Assembly (NCBI GenBank): GCA_004335835.1
Contig: RWJK01001932.1
Coordinates: 123,209 to 187,208 of the forward strand
From: Scenedesmus sp. ARA3
Lineage: Eukaryota; Chlorophyta; Chlorophyceae; Sphaeropleales; Scenedesmaceae
DNA: 64,000 bases
Reading direction: 5' to 3'
The translations under genes and the position numbers were made by a program. How positions within the stretch are numbered: position 1 is the first letter of the stretch; each line of letters begins with the position of its first letter. Under the pieces are notes generated by a model. That model ran no database searches, had not been told where the DNA came from, and saw only the letters and a list, made by a program, of their open reading frames with translations. Positions 36,514 to 48,910 of this stretch are shown here, in pieces.

Positions 36514-39066
36514 ATGCCTAAGGTGTGCACAGCCTCCGGCCGTCATTGCTGTAGCCAGCCCGCCACCCGAGCTACACGCATGCTCACCTTTTTCTCCCGT
36601 GCTGCCGCAGACAATAGTGATTGACGCCAGGGCCCACATGCTGGGCCGCTTGGCCTCTGTGGTGGCCAAGCAGATCCTTTCAGGCTATCAGATTGTGAGT
36701 GGCTTGCACAGGGACCGAACGGGGCTGCTAGAGCTTCGAATACATTGATAATGTGCTGGAGAAATGGTTTGTTGCGCCAGGCTGGCGTTCAGTAGGCAGC
36801 AGCACAGCAGCAGCCCTGACTGCTTGCAGGGCAGCAGCAGCTGCCAGCCAGCAGGCACTATGAGCTGCAACAAACCAGCACCAGCTAGACGCCTGACGCG
36901 TATGGGACCCTGTTACTGCAGGTGATCGTCCGCTCTGAGGAGATCAGCATCTCTGGCGGCCTGGTGCGCCAGAAGATGAAGTACGAGCGTTTCCTGCGCA
37001 AGAAGCACAACACAAACCCCACAAGGGCTGGTGTGTGGCACTACCGCGCACCATCTCGCATCTTCTGGAGGACCGTGCGCGGGTGAGCAGTGCTGCTGTG
37101 TGGAGCTGCTGCTGCTGTTGCAGGAGGGGGCGGCCTGCTGCCGCAACTGCAACAGTGCCAGGCAGCTGCTGCGCAGCACTTTTGGGCAGCTGGACAGCAA
37201 CAGCGGCAGCTGGCGGGCAGGGGGGTGCTGCGCAGCTGGCCTGAGCAGCAGCCAGCAGCTGTGAGGCCACAGGCGGCCAAGTGCGGTTTTGAGCGTGGCT
37301 GCAGGCGCTTGCAGCAGCAGGAGGCATTTCTGCAACAGTTGACAGTAGCAGCTGCAATGCTGGAGCCAGGCGGCTGTGGACAGGGCTTGGCAGCAACCGT
37401 CTGTTGGGCTGCTGGTAGAACTGTAGCAGCAGCAGCGCACGTTTTTGGCGACACTTGAGGATTGCAGCAGCAGTAGCACGAGCCAACTGCAGCTGCCACG
37501 GTTGCAGATGACCGCGTCGGGCAGCAGTGGCAGCGCTGTGATGGAACCAGCGATGTGCTGGACGGCCAGTGCATTGAAGCAGCGAACAGATTCAGATGTA
37601 GTGGGATTGATGATGTAGGGAAACACTGGATAATAATGGGACTTGTTGCCAGTTGATGAGTTCCGTTCTTATCTGGTGTTTCCTGACATCATAACTTACA
37701 CCCCAGCTACTTTGCCAGGGCAATCGGCAGGCAGTGTTATTGCAGTGTACGGGCAGTGGCACTGATATGTTGGTGCACAGCACACAGCTGCAGGAGAGCT
37801 ACAGCTGATAGTTCAGCACGGCCCCACGCATGTCGTGCCTGCGATTGGTCTGTGCTGCGTGTGTCGGGAGTGTTACTGGCGTGCTGCAGCATGCAGCTTA
37901 GAAGTTGCTATGCTATGCTGATATGATCGTGACCATTCATTCAGCGGTCTTTGCATCTGGTCCAAGCTTCTTGGTTTTGTGGTGTTGATGCACGCACCCG
38001 CCTCATGTCAACTGTCAAAACGTGCCGCATACACTCCGTCAAACACCCTTCTGGCCGGCTTGCACCGCTTACCATGCTCGCCACTCTGCACTGCTGCTGC
38101 TGCTGCTGCTGCAGCATGGTGCCCCACAAGACCCCCCGCGGTGCTGCTGCCCTGGAGCGCCTCAAGTGCTTTGAGGGTGTGCCCCCTCCCTACGACAAGG
38201 TGAAGCGCCTGGTGGTGCCCGACGCACTGCAGGTGCTGCGCCTGCAGCACGGCCACAGGTTCTGCAAGCTGGGCCAGCTGGCACAGTCGGTGAGTGGCTG
38301 GCTGGGCTGGCTGGAGTATGGGGCGATAGCAGCTGGGGCGAGAGGCTGGGGTGGTGCTGGGGGAATGTGCATGCAGAAGATCCTCTGATGTGGCAGAGGG
38401 TTTCCTGCAAGCTGGTGAGGGACGCAGGCAGCGAATGGGGCTTCCTGCGAGTGCATCATTGCACGGGGTCAGCACGGAGCACAACTTAACATAGGCAACT
38501 GTCTGGGACTGGGGTTGTTCAAAGTTTGTGTGAGCGTATCAACTGCAGGGCAGGCAGCGCAGAGGTGGGGAGCAGCCAGCATGGTGTAGCAGCACCATGC
38601 TACTGGCAGGAGCTCAGCAGCTGTTGTCATACAGCTGTGTGTGCGCCCTGCCGTGGTGGAGGGTTACATGTGGCTAGCAAGGTTGGCTGGCAGCAGCAGC
38701 AGCAGCAGATGACAGCCGGAGGCTGATAGCGGCGCCCATGACGTCATCGCGCCAACCGTGCATGTGCAGCTGATCAACTGCACGCCAGATACAGTGACTG
38801 GTGCAGGTCGGCGCTATCAACCCTAGCGCTTCTGCATGCGTCCGTTGCAACGGTACATGCTATGTGCTTGACTGCCGTGCGTCTGCTGCTGCAGTGTTGA
38901 CCATGTTTTGTATTTGTATGCATGTGCTGCCGCGCAGGTGGGCTGGAAGCACCAGGACGCCGTGGCCGAGCTGGAGGCCAAGCGCAAGACCAAGGCCACC
39001 GCCTTCTACCAGGCCAAGAAGAAGTCGCTGGCCCTCAAGGCCAAGGCAGCTGCACAGGTGGCTTAA
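36514..39066 (+). CDS. RPL13A: Cytosolic 60S ribosomal protein uL13 (L13a)
   Basis: Five exons: 36514-36522, 36611-36694, 36922-37082, 38115-38289, 38938-39066; 185 residues, slightly shorter than animal L13a (about 203). The first exon carries only Met-Pro-Lys. Conserved blocks: [97 protein letters not shown] and the [13 protein letters not shown] tail. It is a structural protein of the large subunit. Intron 3 is over 1 kb, unusually long for a small ribosomal gene, and ends in a CTG tract. Confidence 0.97.
38091..38111 (+). repeat. (CTG)7 immediately before the RPL13A exon 4 acceptor
   Basis: The tract runs straight into the CAG acceptor at 38112-38114, so CTG repeats replace the polypyrimidine tract. 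Confidence 0.88.
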
Positions 39067-41916
39067 GCGGCAGCGCAGCAGCAACAGCAGCAGCAGCCGC
39101 GCTACGCAACTGGCTGAGCTCGCTGCTGCAGCAGCAGCGCAGTGGAGCAGGCGTGACCTGGCGGTGTGGCAGCAGCAGGGGCTGTTGGCTGCCCTGGGTG
39201 CGGCAGTAGCTGCTTGTTTGTGCCACTGCGGCTGCTGGGCTACTGACAGTGCGACACAGTAGCTTGTAACGCAACAGTCTATGACAAATTGTGTGCTGGC
39301 TGTGCTGGGCATCCTCCCCAGCGCAAAGTGTGTATCTGCGGAAAGGATGCCTTACGTCGTCTCCTTCGTCCCAGAGCCGATGCAAGGCAGCAGGCAACTT
39401 GTGAGGCCGGCAGGATATGAGATATTGACCAATGATGTGCTCTGGCGGGAGTTTCACTGGGGGTGAATCTGGTTGAAAGTGCCTTTCATCTTATGCCTTT
39501 GGCAGGCCAAGCTTTTGGGTTACAGAAGCAATTGCAGACAACAGATTACACCACGAACAACATAGCCGGCCACAGCAACAGCCTGACCTCCATATGCAGC
39601 CAGTAAGCAGCTGCTGCAGTCCACTGCCGCATGACAGGCAGCGCTCACTGCACAGATAAAATGGGCATATGCATGCATGCACACTGCTGGAGTAGCAGCC
39701 AACCCTGCTGAGAACCATCACAATTCGTCATTGAGTGCAGCAACACACTAGCAAGCAAACCTATACTGCCACAGGAGCAGCTCCTGTGAAGAAGCCTCAT
39801 TCACTGGGCACAACACTTGGAACAGATCCTGATACTATCTAGTAGAACCTCGTAGAAAGGAAGGCTGTCTGCTTGGAAGCACGGCGCAGGAGCAGGTCGA
39901 GAGCAAAATTCACCCACAAAGCAAGGAAGCAATGCACGTAGAAGGTCCAGCACCCATGCATGCATGGCTGCCCACATCCCAACCATTCAGGAACTTTGCA
40001 CACAAAGTAACTGCAATCCACCAGACAAGAACCGCTGCAAGATACCTCACTTAATTGCAGACAAAGCTACCGCCAGCAAATCTACTTGTGTCCAGCAGAC
40101 AATCCATTGAGTGGCTGGGCAACCTCTTCTGCCAGCATGTAAGGTCAAAGCGCCCTGCAGAGGACCCAGTGCCTCTGCACCCAAGTGTTGTTGCACATGC
40201 ACTGTATGGTGACAGATGCATTGCAGCCGCCAGCGTATGTGCCACACCCTACTCCTACATTATTGTGTTAGGCAACAGCAGGATGCCGACCGTCTCCGTG
40301 TCTGCTAGCCATGCAATATGCATAGCAGCTGGCTACCACAAATTACGCATGCTGTGTGCTCAGATACTACGCACCCAATGACCAGGGAACACAAACAACA
40401 TGGCCGCTCAGAGCACTCATCAGTGGAAGCAGGGCCCTGTGAGACACCACAACAATGATGATAAGAATCCTGCACTTGCGAGGTACAGGTGGCGCTGCGA
40501 GACAACACACATGTGGCCAATGCCACTGCAGTCTGCGTAATACGCATGTAGTGCACGCGTACGCGGTACGCGCTGCAATTCAATGTGACACACCCGACAA
40601 GCGCCACCATCATGCAAGGTATGTGCTCCATGAAGTGGGCAGACATTGAGCCACAAAACTAGTTGCTACCATGCCCCAGCACTGCCCGCCACACTGTGCA
40701 GTCAAGGAAACCTTGCTCTGGCAAGGCGCAAATGCGTCGCAGCTAACGTGCCTGACTGTAGTCGCTGCCAGCAACACTATCAGGCATGCACAGAATCTGG
40801 CAACATGCCAAGCAACCATGCTCAGTAGACTCGTCCACAAACGTGACTGTAGCAATGCACTGGCATGTGTGTGATGCATGTTCTGTACACATCGAAAGTG
40901 GGTTGCATGCCGTGGCTGTTTGAAACAAACACTGTATAGTATGGCATATGTCGTACAGCAAACAATGCCATGACTGGGATACCGGAGCACACACTGTATG
41001 TCTAACAGGCAGCAGAGACGACATTCAGCAAAGAACACATAAGAGGGTAGCGTGTAATAAATGTGCAGTAGCACATGCACAGATGGCAGGATGAAGTTGC
41101 GGTCCCACGAAGAGTCTTCTCGCACACTGTAGGGCATGTTGCTTGCTGTGCCACGCTGCTACACACGCTGCTACACACTCCCTGGTGCACCAGAACAATG
41201 GCTGCTTGCCAAACCCAGACGGACTGCTGCCTGACCACCACCTGCACCCCCCTGAAACACACCAGCATGCCCATGTGTGCTGTCTACCACAAACCAGCTG
41301 CAGTGGCCAACAATGCAGCTGCAGCTGCAGCGGCCACAAGGCACCTGCTGCCCTGCCCCATTTGCAGCATCCTCATGATCTTAGCAAAACAGCAGTTCAT
41401 GCAGCCACAGGTGCCTGCTTCGGCAAATTGCCCACCTAAACAAAGAAGTACTACTGGCACTGTCTAGGTGGGAGTGTAGCTGGGGCAGCACCAGCAAGCA
41501 AGAGCAGTCGCTGCAGATGCTTGTTGCAGTTGCGCACGCGGCAGCCTTCTCTAAGCATGGCTCAACAGCCATGCAAGGAGACAGCTACCTGCCACTGCAG
41601 CAAACTACACCGGTAGCATCGCAAGTTGTGACAGCACAGCGCAGTGTGCCACAGCTGTGATGCCCATGTCACCACCAGCTGCAGCAGAAGTCATACACTG
41701 CAGAGGATGTTGAGTGGCGGCTGCCCTGCCTACGGAAATGCTGCTGAGTCATGCCAGCCCTACCTCTCCTGCAGCTGCACAAACTACACTGAAGCACCTA
41801 CAGTCAAAGAACATGCCCCAAGCAAGGGCAACAGACACGACACTGTACACAAGAACTGCCACACTCCCACAGCCAAACCTGGACCATTGCTGCAGGAATT
41901 GAACCCCTGGTTGCAG
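39067..41916. other. Convergent intergenic region, RPL13A/XB3-like 3' ends
   Basis: About 2.85 kb without a supportable gene; the open frames present are short and lack domain or codon signal. A TGTAA lies at 39265. A GC-rich inverted alternating stretch (GCGTAC-GCG-GTACGC) sits near 40556-40570. Confidence 0.5.
39265..39269 (+). terminator. TGTAA poly(A) signal, RPL13A
   Basis: About 200 bases after the RPL13A stop, the expected distance for a short algal 3' UTR. Confidence 0.5.
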
Positions 41917-44900
41917 CTAAGATGTGGGTGTTGCTGACGACGGCACTGCTGCTGCTGCAGCTGCTGCTGGGGCTGCCGCCAGGTGCGGCAGGTTGGTGGG
42001 CGCAAAGCCGAGGATGATGCAGCGGCAGAAGGGGCACACGGCTGTGCTGATGGAGAAGCGCTCGCACATGTCCATCGCGCAGTCAGCTGCAAATGCACCA
42101 GGCAGCACACGGCACACAGCGCGTCAGAAGATGTGTCCAGCCCATGTCGTCAGGCACAGCACTATAAGTGATATTAAGCAGATAGCAAAGCATTGCGCAT
42201 CAGGCAGTCGGCAGCTGCACGACGGTCCTGCTAGGGATGACTCACCGCACATGTTGTGCTTGCACGGCAGGATGCATGCAGTGGGCGCTGCGTCCAGGCA
42301 TACCCCACATGTGCGGCCATCCTCGCCCAGGCTGCCAGCATCTGACACACAGTTGCAGGGCAGGGCGGCAGCAGCAGCCGCGCTGCTCCACTTGAACTGC
42401 TGCAGCATCACCTCCAGCATGCTGCTGCGGACCTCAGCATCATTGCTATTGCCTTGCTGCTGTTGCTGCTGCTCATGGTCTTGCTGCTGCCGCTGCTGTT
42501 CTTGAGCATGCGGCTGCTGCAACTGCTGCTGCTGCTGTCCTGCCTCATTCTGGCAGACTGTTAAAACGCGTGGGCTAGCAGAAGGCGGCAGCGGCAAGAA
42601 CATCTCACACTCCCAATCTGTGTTCGTCACGTCTAGATCAGCCATGCTAAAGAGACTGCCAGAGGCTGCATGTGACAGTGCTTGCTGCTGCTGCTGCTCT
42701 GCCGCTGGCTCAACGCCAGTGCCTGTACCCTGGGCCTTGTGGCCCCTGGCGCTCAGGCAAGGCGGCAGCTGCAGCCCACACTCCAGCAGGCTGAGCACAT
42801 CATCCAGGTGAGGCTTGGGGCTGACTGCTGCTGAGTCCAGCCCCTGGTCACCCTGCTGCTCATGACCAGCTGCTGCTGCAGCACCGCCAAGCATCACTGA
42901 CATCAGCACACGCGGCGACAGAGGGCTGGGCGGCGCGCCAAACTCCCCTGCTGTCCTGCTGCCTCGCCTGCTGTGCCCTTGCCGCCGGCTGGGTGGGCGG
43001 GCTGAGCTGTCCGCTGCCGGACCTGCCCTGCTGTTTGGCCTGCCGCTAGCACCAAAGCTGTTGCTGCGCCTGTGCATGGAGAGGCTCCAGCGCCGCCGCT
43101 GCGATGCTGCGTCGCTGCTGCCATCCTCCGCAGCTGCTGTCGTGTCAGCCTCAGCTGGCTGCACGCTGCTGCTGACCTGCTGCACTGTTCCAGATGCTGG
43201 TGCAGCATACACATGCGCGGGTGCTGGCACCTCAGCCACTTCCGCTACTGCTGCTGCCGTGCCCGCTGCGGCTGCGCCCGTTGCTGCCGGAGGTGCTGCC
43301 GCTGCTGCTGCCGCTGCTGCTGCCACCTCCTCAGCCTGCACCAGGGACTTGATAGCCGTCAAGTCTGCCACGAGCGACTTGTGCAGCACTGACGCTGCTA
43401 TGGTGGCCAGGCGCGGCGGGCCCCAGGTCGTGTCTGTCCCCAGTTCCTCGCCAGCCAGCAGGTACCTGCAACAGCAGCGCCAGCACCATGTTACAACAGG
43501 CTGCTGTGTGCTGTGCTTCACAGCTGACCTGTGCAAAAAATGTTCAAACAACAAAGCGCACTGTGGCTCTCATGAGCCGCTGCGGGGCAGGGCTAGTACG
43601 GTATGCATGTCGCCCCGCAACCTGCAGCTCACCTGACAGGCACGCTTGGGTCCAGCATCTCCGCCAGCCAGGTGTGGCCCTTGCGCATGGCCAGGTGGTA
43701 CGGCAGCCGCCCGTAGTCGTTGCGCATGGCGCGCGGGTCGCGCAGCCGGCGCGGCAGGCCAGAGTCCGGCATGAGCGAGCCCGACTTCTCATTCTGCGGA
43801 ACGCAGGGAGGTGCAGACACACCACACAACAGAGGCGGGTGACGTCAGCAGCAGGAACAGCAGCACCCACATTCAAGCGCCATCAGCAGCACTATCTCAA
43901 CTGCATGAAGATGAACACATCAGTCATCATGCATGCATGGCCACCACATCCACGCAGCTGCTCGACCACCACAGTACAGCAACCCGCCCAACACTCACGT
44001 AAGCGCGCAGCAGTATCTGGATGCAATCAATGTTGCCCTTGGTTGCCGCGATGTGCATGACTGTGTCGCCCGCGTTAACAGTGCTCCAGTCCAGGTCAGG
44101 GAACTCTGCCTGCGCTGTGATGTCTGCGTCAGCAGCCAGCAGCAGCTGCACCGCCTCCAGCTCATCGCAGTGCACCGCATAGTGCAGCGCAGTCAGGCCT
44201 GCGTGGTTGCCCAGCTCAACAAGCCTGCAGGAGCATGCACCAAGCAGCACACATGAGTCTCACAGCCAAACTCTATGTCTGCAGCCAACTACTGGTACCT
44301 GGACCAAAACATTCATGCTGCCAGTGCAGTCCTGCAGACACAGCCAATGCTGTTGTAAGCTGCCGAACACAGCTGTTGCATGCTGCAGTGCCCACCGTTT
44401 GCCAGTGGTGGGGTGCGTCGAGTTGCCAGCACTCGCCAGCAGCAAGCGGACAGCATCGATAGCACCCGCCTGTGCTGCGCAGTGCAGCGCAGTGTGCCGT
44501 CTCACGCGGTCATGCCGCCACACATCAGCGCCTGCAGCAGGACAACAGCATCCATGTCAGTTGCTAGCATGCATGGCACTGACAGTGTACACATAAAAGC
44601 ACCAATCAACTTGGCACAGGTAGCTCTTCAACACACTATTGCTGCCCTGAGCTCAGCCCCATGTCAATCTGTAGTGTGCTGCTGCTGCTGCTGCTGCTGC
44701 TGCTGACACGCCGCTGCTGTCATGCCATCATCGCCAGCTGCTGAGTCACATGCCCTGATTCCTAAAAGCTGACAGAAAGGATTCAAGCTGATCTTTCAAC
44801 CAAACTACGCACCATGCTTGAGCAGCCAGGCCACTACGTCCGTGTGACAGCCTGAGCAAGCCAGCATCAGGGGCGTGATGCCTTTCAGGTTGGCCTTGTT

Positions 44901-45248
44901 GACCAGCCGTGCAAGGACATCAGCGGTGCTGCTCCCCAGGCGTGCCAGCCTGTATGGCGGCATCAACTCGCGTGAGGGCTTGCTGGCCATCGTGAACTGC
45001 TGCTGCACTACTTGCTCCATTGCCTCCAGCACCTCTACCCTGCCTGCCTTGGCAGCTTTGTGCCATGCAGTGTTACCGCCGAACACGCTGCTGTGCGAAA
45101 GATAATGTACATCGGTCGCCAGAATCCAAGCCACAACGTTGGCCTCGCCCTGCTCAGCACTGCGCAGCAGCTCCTTTCCTGAATCGGCAACACGTGCTGA
45201 CATGCTGCTGCCCCCAGCAGCAGCATGTCCTGACGCTGTGTTGCCCAT
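41917..45248 (-). CDS. Ankyrin-repeat RING E3 ubiquitin ligase, XB3/XBAT type
   Basis: Six exons (high to low): 45248-44813, 44531-44396, 44224-43999, 43793-43633, 43465-42246, 42086-41917; 782 residues. It starts MGNTAS, an N-myristoylation consensus (Gly2, Ser6) as in plant XB3. About six ankyrin units follow (for example NTAWHKAAKAG, GITPLMLACSG, HTALHCAAQAG, LTALHYAVHCD, DTVMHIAATKG, RLPYHLAMRKG), then a roughly 370-residue Ala/Ser/Gln-rich spacer, then a C3HC4 RING (CGVC, LPCKHNMC, ADC, CPFC) near residues 700-745 split by the last intron. The architecture predicts a membrane-tethered E3 that binds substrates through ankyrin repeats. Substrates are unknown. Plant XB3 acts with a receptor kinase; that link is not shown here. 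Confidence 0.85.
44679..44705 (+). repeat. (CTG)9 tract in an XB3-like intron (CAG on the sense strand)
   Basis: Lies in the first intron of the minus-strand gene, so the transcript carries CAG. This is the one intronic exception to the CTG sense bias. Confidence 0.88.
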
Positions 45249-46585
45249 GCTTCCTGCCTAGCTGAAGCTGCTGCAACCCCTGTACCATTCCATTAAATTG
45301 TGGCGTTGCAGCGGGAGTGGCAAATCAGGAAGTTAGGGCCAAGTCCCACTAACAACTACAGTACACTTGAACTAGCACCTACTGCCCTACTGCTGACAGC
45401 GTGGCACAGTTGCCTTCGGCTGCTTGAAGCTGCTGAAAACATCCGCCGTGGCAGCAATTGTTACAGGCGCTGGCAGGGTGCTGGCATGAGAGGTTGGTGC
45501 GTTCCGCGGCCAAGGGACACTCTGAAGCGGCCCCTACGCACACAACCATGCCACGCACTATCGATGCGCTTGCTACAATGCCCTATTGAATTTCAGCTCG
45601 GCCTTTGTATTAGGGTCAGGCATGTGCAACAATTGCAGTCAACCAAAAGAGTTCCACGCGACGCACCACCATACGAGTTTTTCAATTCGACCAATGTACA
45701 TCTTAAAAGGACACTGAATACATAGCAACTCACCTGCGTTTGGGTCTGCAGGCTACTACTGTGCTATGCGTGCGTCTGCAACCATACTGCTCAGCATCTC
45801 GTCAGACTTCGAGAGCAAACACGTTCTCAGCTAGTCGAACATAAGCGGCGGAAGTCACTTGATGTTGTAGGCATCAACAGCCGGAAACCCCGCTGCTGTA
45901 CAACCCTCAAGAACTGCCAACGTTGTTACATTGGCAGCCATGAACCATCGGCACCAGGAAAGACCAAACAAGTCGGCGGATCACGGTGAAAAGGCACATG
46001 AGCTTCACATGGCTGCAGACCGTGCAAGGATGCATGGCACACGCAAGAGGGACACAAAGCAGCACATACCTGGCTTCTGTTCAAACACTGGTTCAATGGG
46101 CGCCTGATAAACTTGCTGCACCAGGACTGAACAAATCAAACCAAACTTCCTGAGTGCATGGGTAACGATGCATCTTAGAAGGGCAGGAGCCATGGACTGG
46201 CAGCAACACACTCGCCACCGCAGCGCCACAATCAAGTTCACAATCATTTGTTGATATGACATCTGCAACCCAGAAGCATGATGATGTTCCTCAGCCAACA
46301 CATCACCTCCACACGCCCTGCAACGCTGCCAACCACCACACATATGACAGCCAACAGAGACTGACAGTCAGCCAGGAGCGCCACCTGGGAAGCTCTCAGC
46401 ACACAGAAGTACATTGCATCAGGCATGACGCAGACATGATTCCATACTCCCCTACCGATTGTCTGCCACCAATCAAGTAAGCGCTGACAGCGCCCCACAC
46501 CAGGTTCAAGCGCACAACGACGCACATCCAATTGCACACGCGCTACACCCTCATGCAAACCAAGAACCCACAAAGCAGAGGCCTG
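45249..46585. other. XB3-like promoter and CEP164 3' flank
   Basis: 1.3 kb without a gene, AT-richer than the coding DNA. TTACA (TGTAA on the minus strand) at 45926-45930 could end the CEP164 transcript. Confidence 0.5.
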
Positions 46586-46936
46586 TCAAGCTGTCTTGTG
46601 CACCAGAGAGATCACCAGCTGCTGATTCCCCAAATCGAGTGTCATAGGCTGCGCAGACAGCCTGGGTGTCAGCAGCGACGAGGAAGCAACAGGCGACAGC
46701 GGCCCACCAACCACAGGCCGCTGAGCAGTGCCACCAGCACTGCTGGCGCCATGCAGCTGCGCATGGTGGCTACTGCCAGCGCTCGCGCCGACGCTGCTGC
46801 TGCTGTTGGACTTGAGCAGCGACGCCACGCTGGACACGTGCTCCCGGAAGCCCTGCAGCCACTGCGAGTGCTGCGCCATGACGCCCTGCGCCAGCCCGCG
46901 CTCCTCACGCAGCCGGCCCAGGAACACCTGCAGCAA

Positions 46937-46989
<53 letters not shown>

Positions 46990-47840
46990 ATCTAGGCTGG
47001 CGCACATGTTCGAGGCCTGGTTTGCCGTGCACTGGGACTCAGAGGCTGGAGCACATGCTAAGCGTGTGACTCACGGTCCTTTCACGTCAGCAAGTCACGT
47101 GAAGCGGGTGGCATGCGCAGCAGCCTGCAGGATAGCCTGCCGACAGCAGCAAGGCAATCGCAGCGACCAACACAGATGATCATTACACATGAATGCTGTA
47201 CGACTGCAACACGATGTTGACCGCACACCAGGGCCTCACCTGGCTAGGGGTAAGGCCATCCTGCTCCAGGTCGCTGCCTGCGCCTGGCCCCGCTGTGCCG
47301 CCCAGCTGGCTGCCACCCAGCAAGTCCATGCCCAGTGCTCGGGACACGCCGCGCATCTGCGCCGGCTGCACAATGCTGCTGCTCAGGCTGCCATTTGTCA
47401 CACGGCGGCTGGCCGCGCCACCAGACGTGCCCAGGAACCCACCAGCAGGTTGAGCGCTGCTGCTGCTGCTGCCGGCGCCTGGCAGCCCTGCTGCAAAGCT
47501 CAGCGCATGCTGCAGCGCAGCAGTGACTCGATCTAGTGATGATTCGCGCTGCGGGAGGCTGCCACTGCTTGACGGCAGCAGCTGCTGCTGCGCTTGCTTC
47601 TGTGCAGGTGGCATGGGCGTGAAGGCAAGCCCTGAGCTGCGTTGCTGCTGCTGCTGATGATGATGCGGCGGCAGCTGCTGCTGCTGCACTGGCTGCTGCA
47701 GCCCAGCTGCGGACAGGCCAGCAACAATGCTGCTGAGCACTGCAGCAGCTGCTGCGGCTACAGGGTCATGCTGATCATGCTGCTGCTGCTGCAGACCAGT
47801 GCTTTCGTGCTGCTGCTGGTGCTGCAGCACAGTGCTTTCG

Positions 47841-47873
<33 letters not shown>

Positions 47874-48198
47874 ATCAGCGCAACATACGCCTCAAGCTGC
47901 TGCACCTGCTGCTTCAGCGCCTTGACTTTGCGTGTCTCCTCGTTCAGCTGGTGGATCTCTTCCTGCAGCACTTGCTTCAGCTGCCGCAGCTGCTGCACAG
48001 CCTGGTCGCTGCTGGCATCCTCACCCTGCTGCTGCCGCCGTTGCTCCATAGCTGCAAGCGCAGCCTTCCAGTCAGCCTGAGCCGCAACTACTGCAGCCTG
48101 CTGCTGCTGGATCTCCCGCCGCCGCTGCCGCACAAACTGCTTGGCTTCCTGCAGGAGGCGCATGAAGACTGGCAGCTGTGCGCCTGACACCTCAGCCT

Positions 48199-48231
<33 letters not shown>

Positions 48232-48877
48232 GTGGTTCCTGCTCAAAACTTCAGCTGAATACCCACCAAGCAGCTGCAACTGCAAGCATACAGCCGTGCC
48301 CATAGATAGGTGGTGTGCACGGTTCGCTAGTCAGGCATACAGCATGCAAGAGCAACGCGCACATAAGCAATTCAGCTAAGTCACCTTGCTGTTGCCGTGC
48401 TGCAAGTCGTTGCTGTGCGCAGCTTCTGCCTGAGGCAGCTCTGACAGGACACGTCCCCAGCGGCCAGACACCTCAACCCCACTGCCCTCGCCTGCACATG
48501 CAACACAACACTTGTTGAGTCATGCGCGCTTTTACTCACATCAACGTGGCAGGAAAGGCGCCCCAGCAAACACAGCAACAGCATGCCCACAACCTGTGTG
48601 CTAGTGCTGAACAGTCCAATGAGCACTAAGCAAAGGCAGCATGGCGTCGCACCACGGCACAACAGCTGCGACAGCATGGGCACTGCAGCAAGCCCACAGC
48701 CTGTGCTGCACTCTCACCTAGAGACGACCTGGAGGCCAGGGCATGTAGCTGGCTCTGCAGTGCGGCAGCAGCAGCACTGGCACCAGCAGCCAAACCAGCA
48801 GCCTGGACTTCAGCTGCTACAGCTGCTGCTGCACCATCCGCAGACGCCCTTGCAGCTGCTCTGCTGCTGCTTGCCAA

Positions 48878-48910
<33 letters not shown>

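Noticed and set aside
36913..37626. 237-residue minus-strand open frame over RPL13A exon 3 and intron 3
   Set aside because: Cys/Ser/Leu-rich mirror of CAG/CTG-rich sequence; no recognisable protein and it overlaps a certain gene.
39067..41916. Possible unannotated gene in the 2.85-kb gap
   Set aside because: Several 90-130 residue frames on both strands, none with domain, consistent codon use or linked exons.
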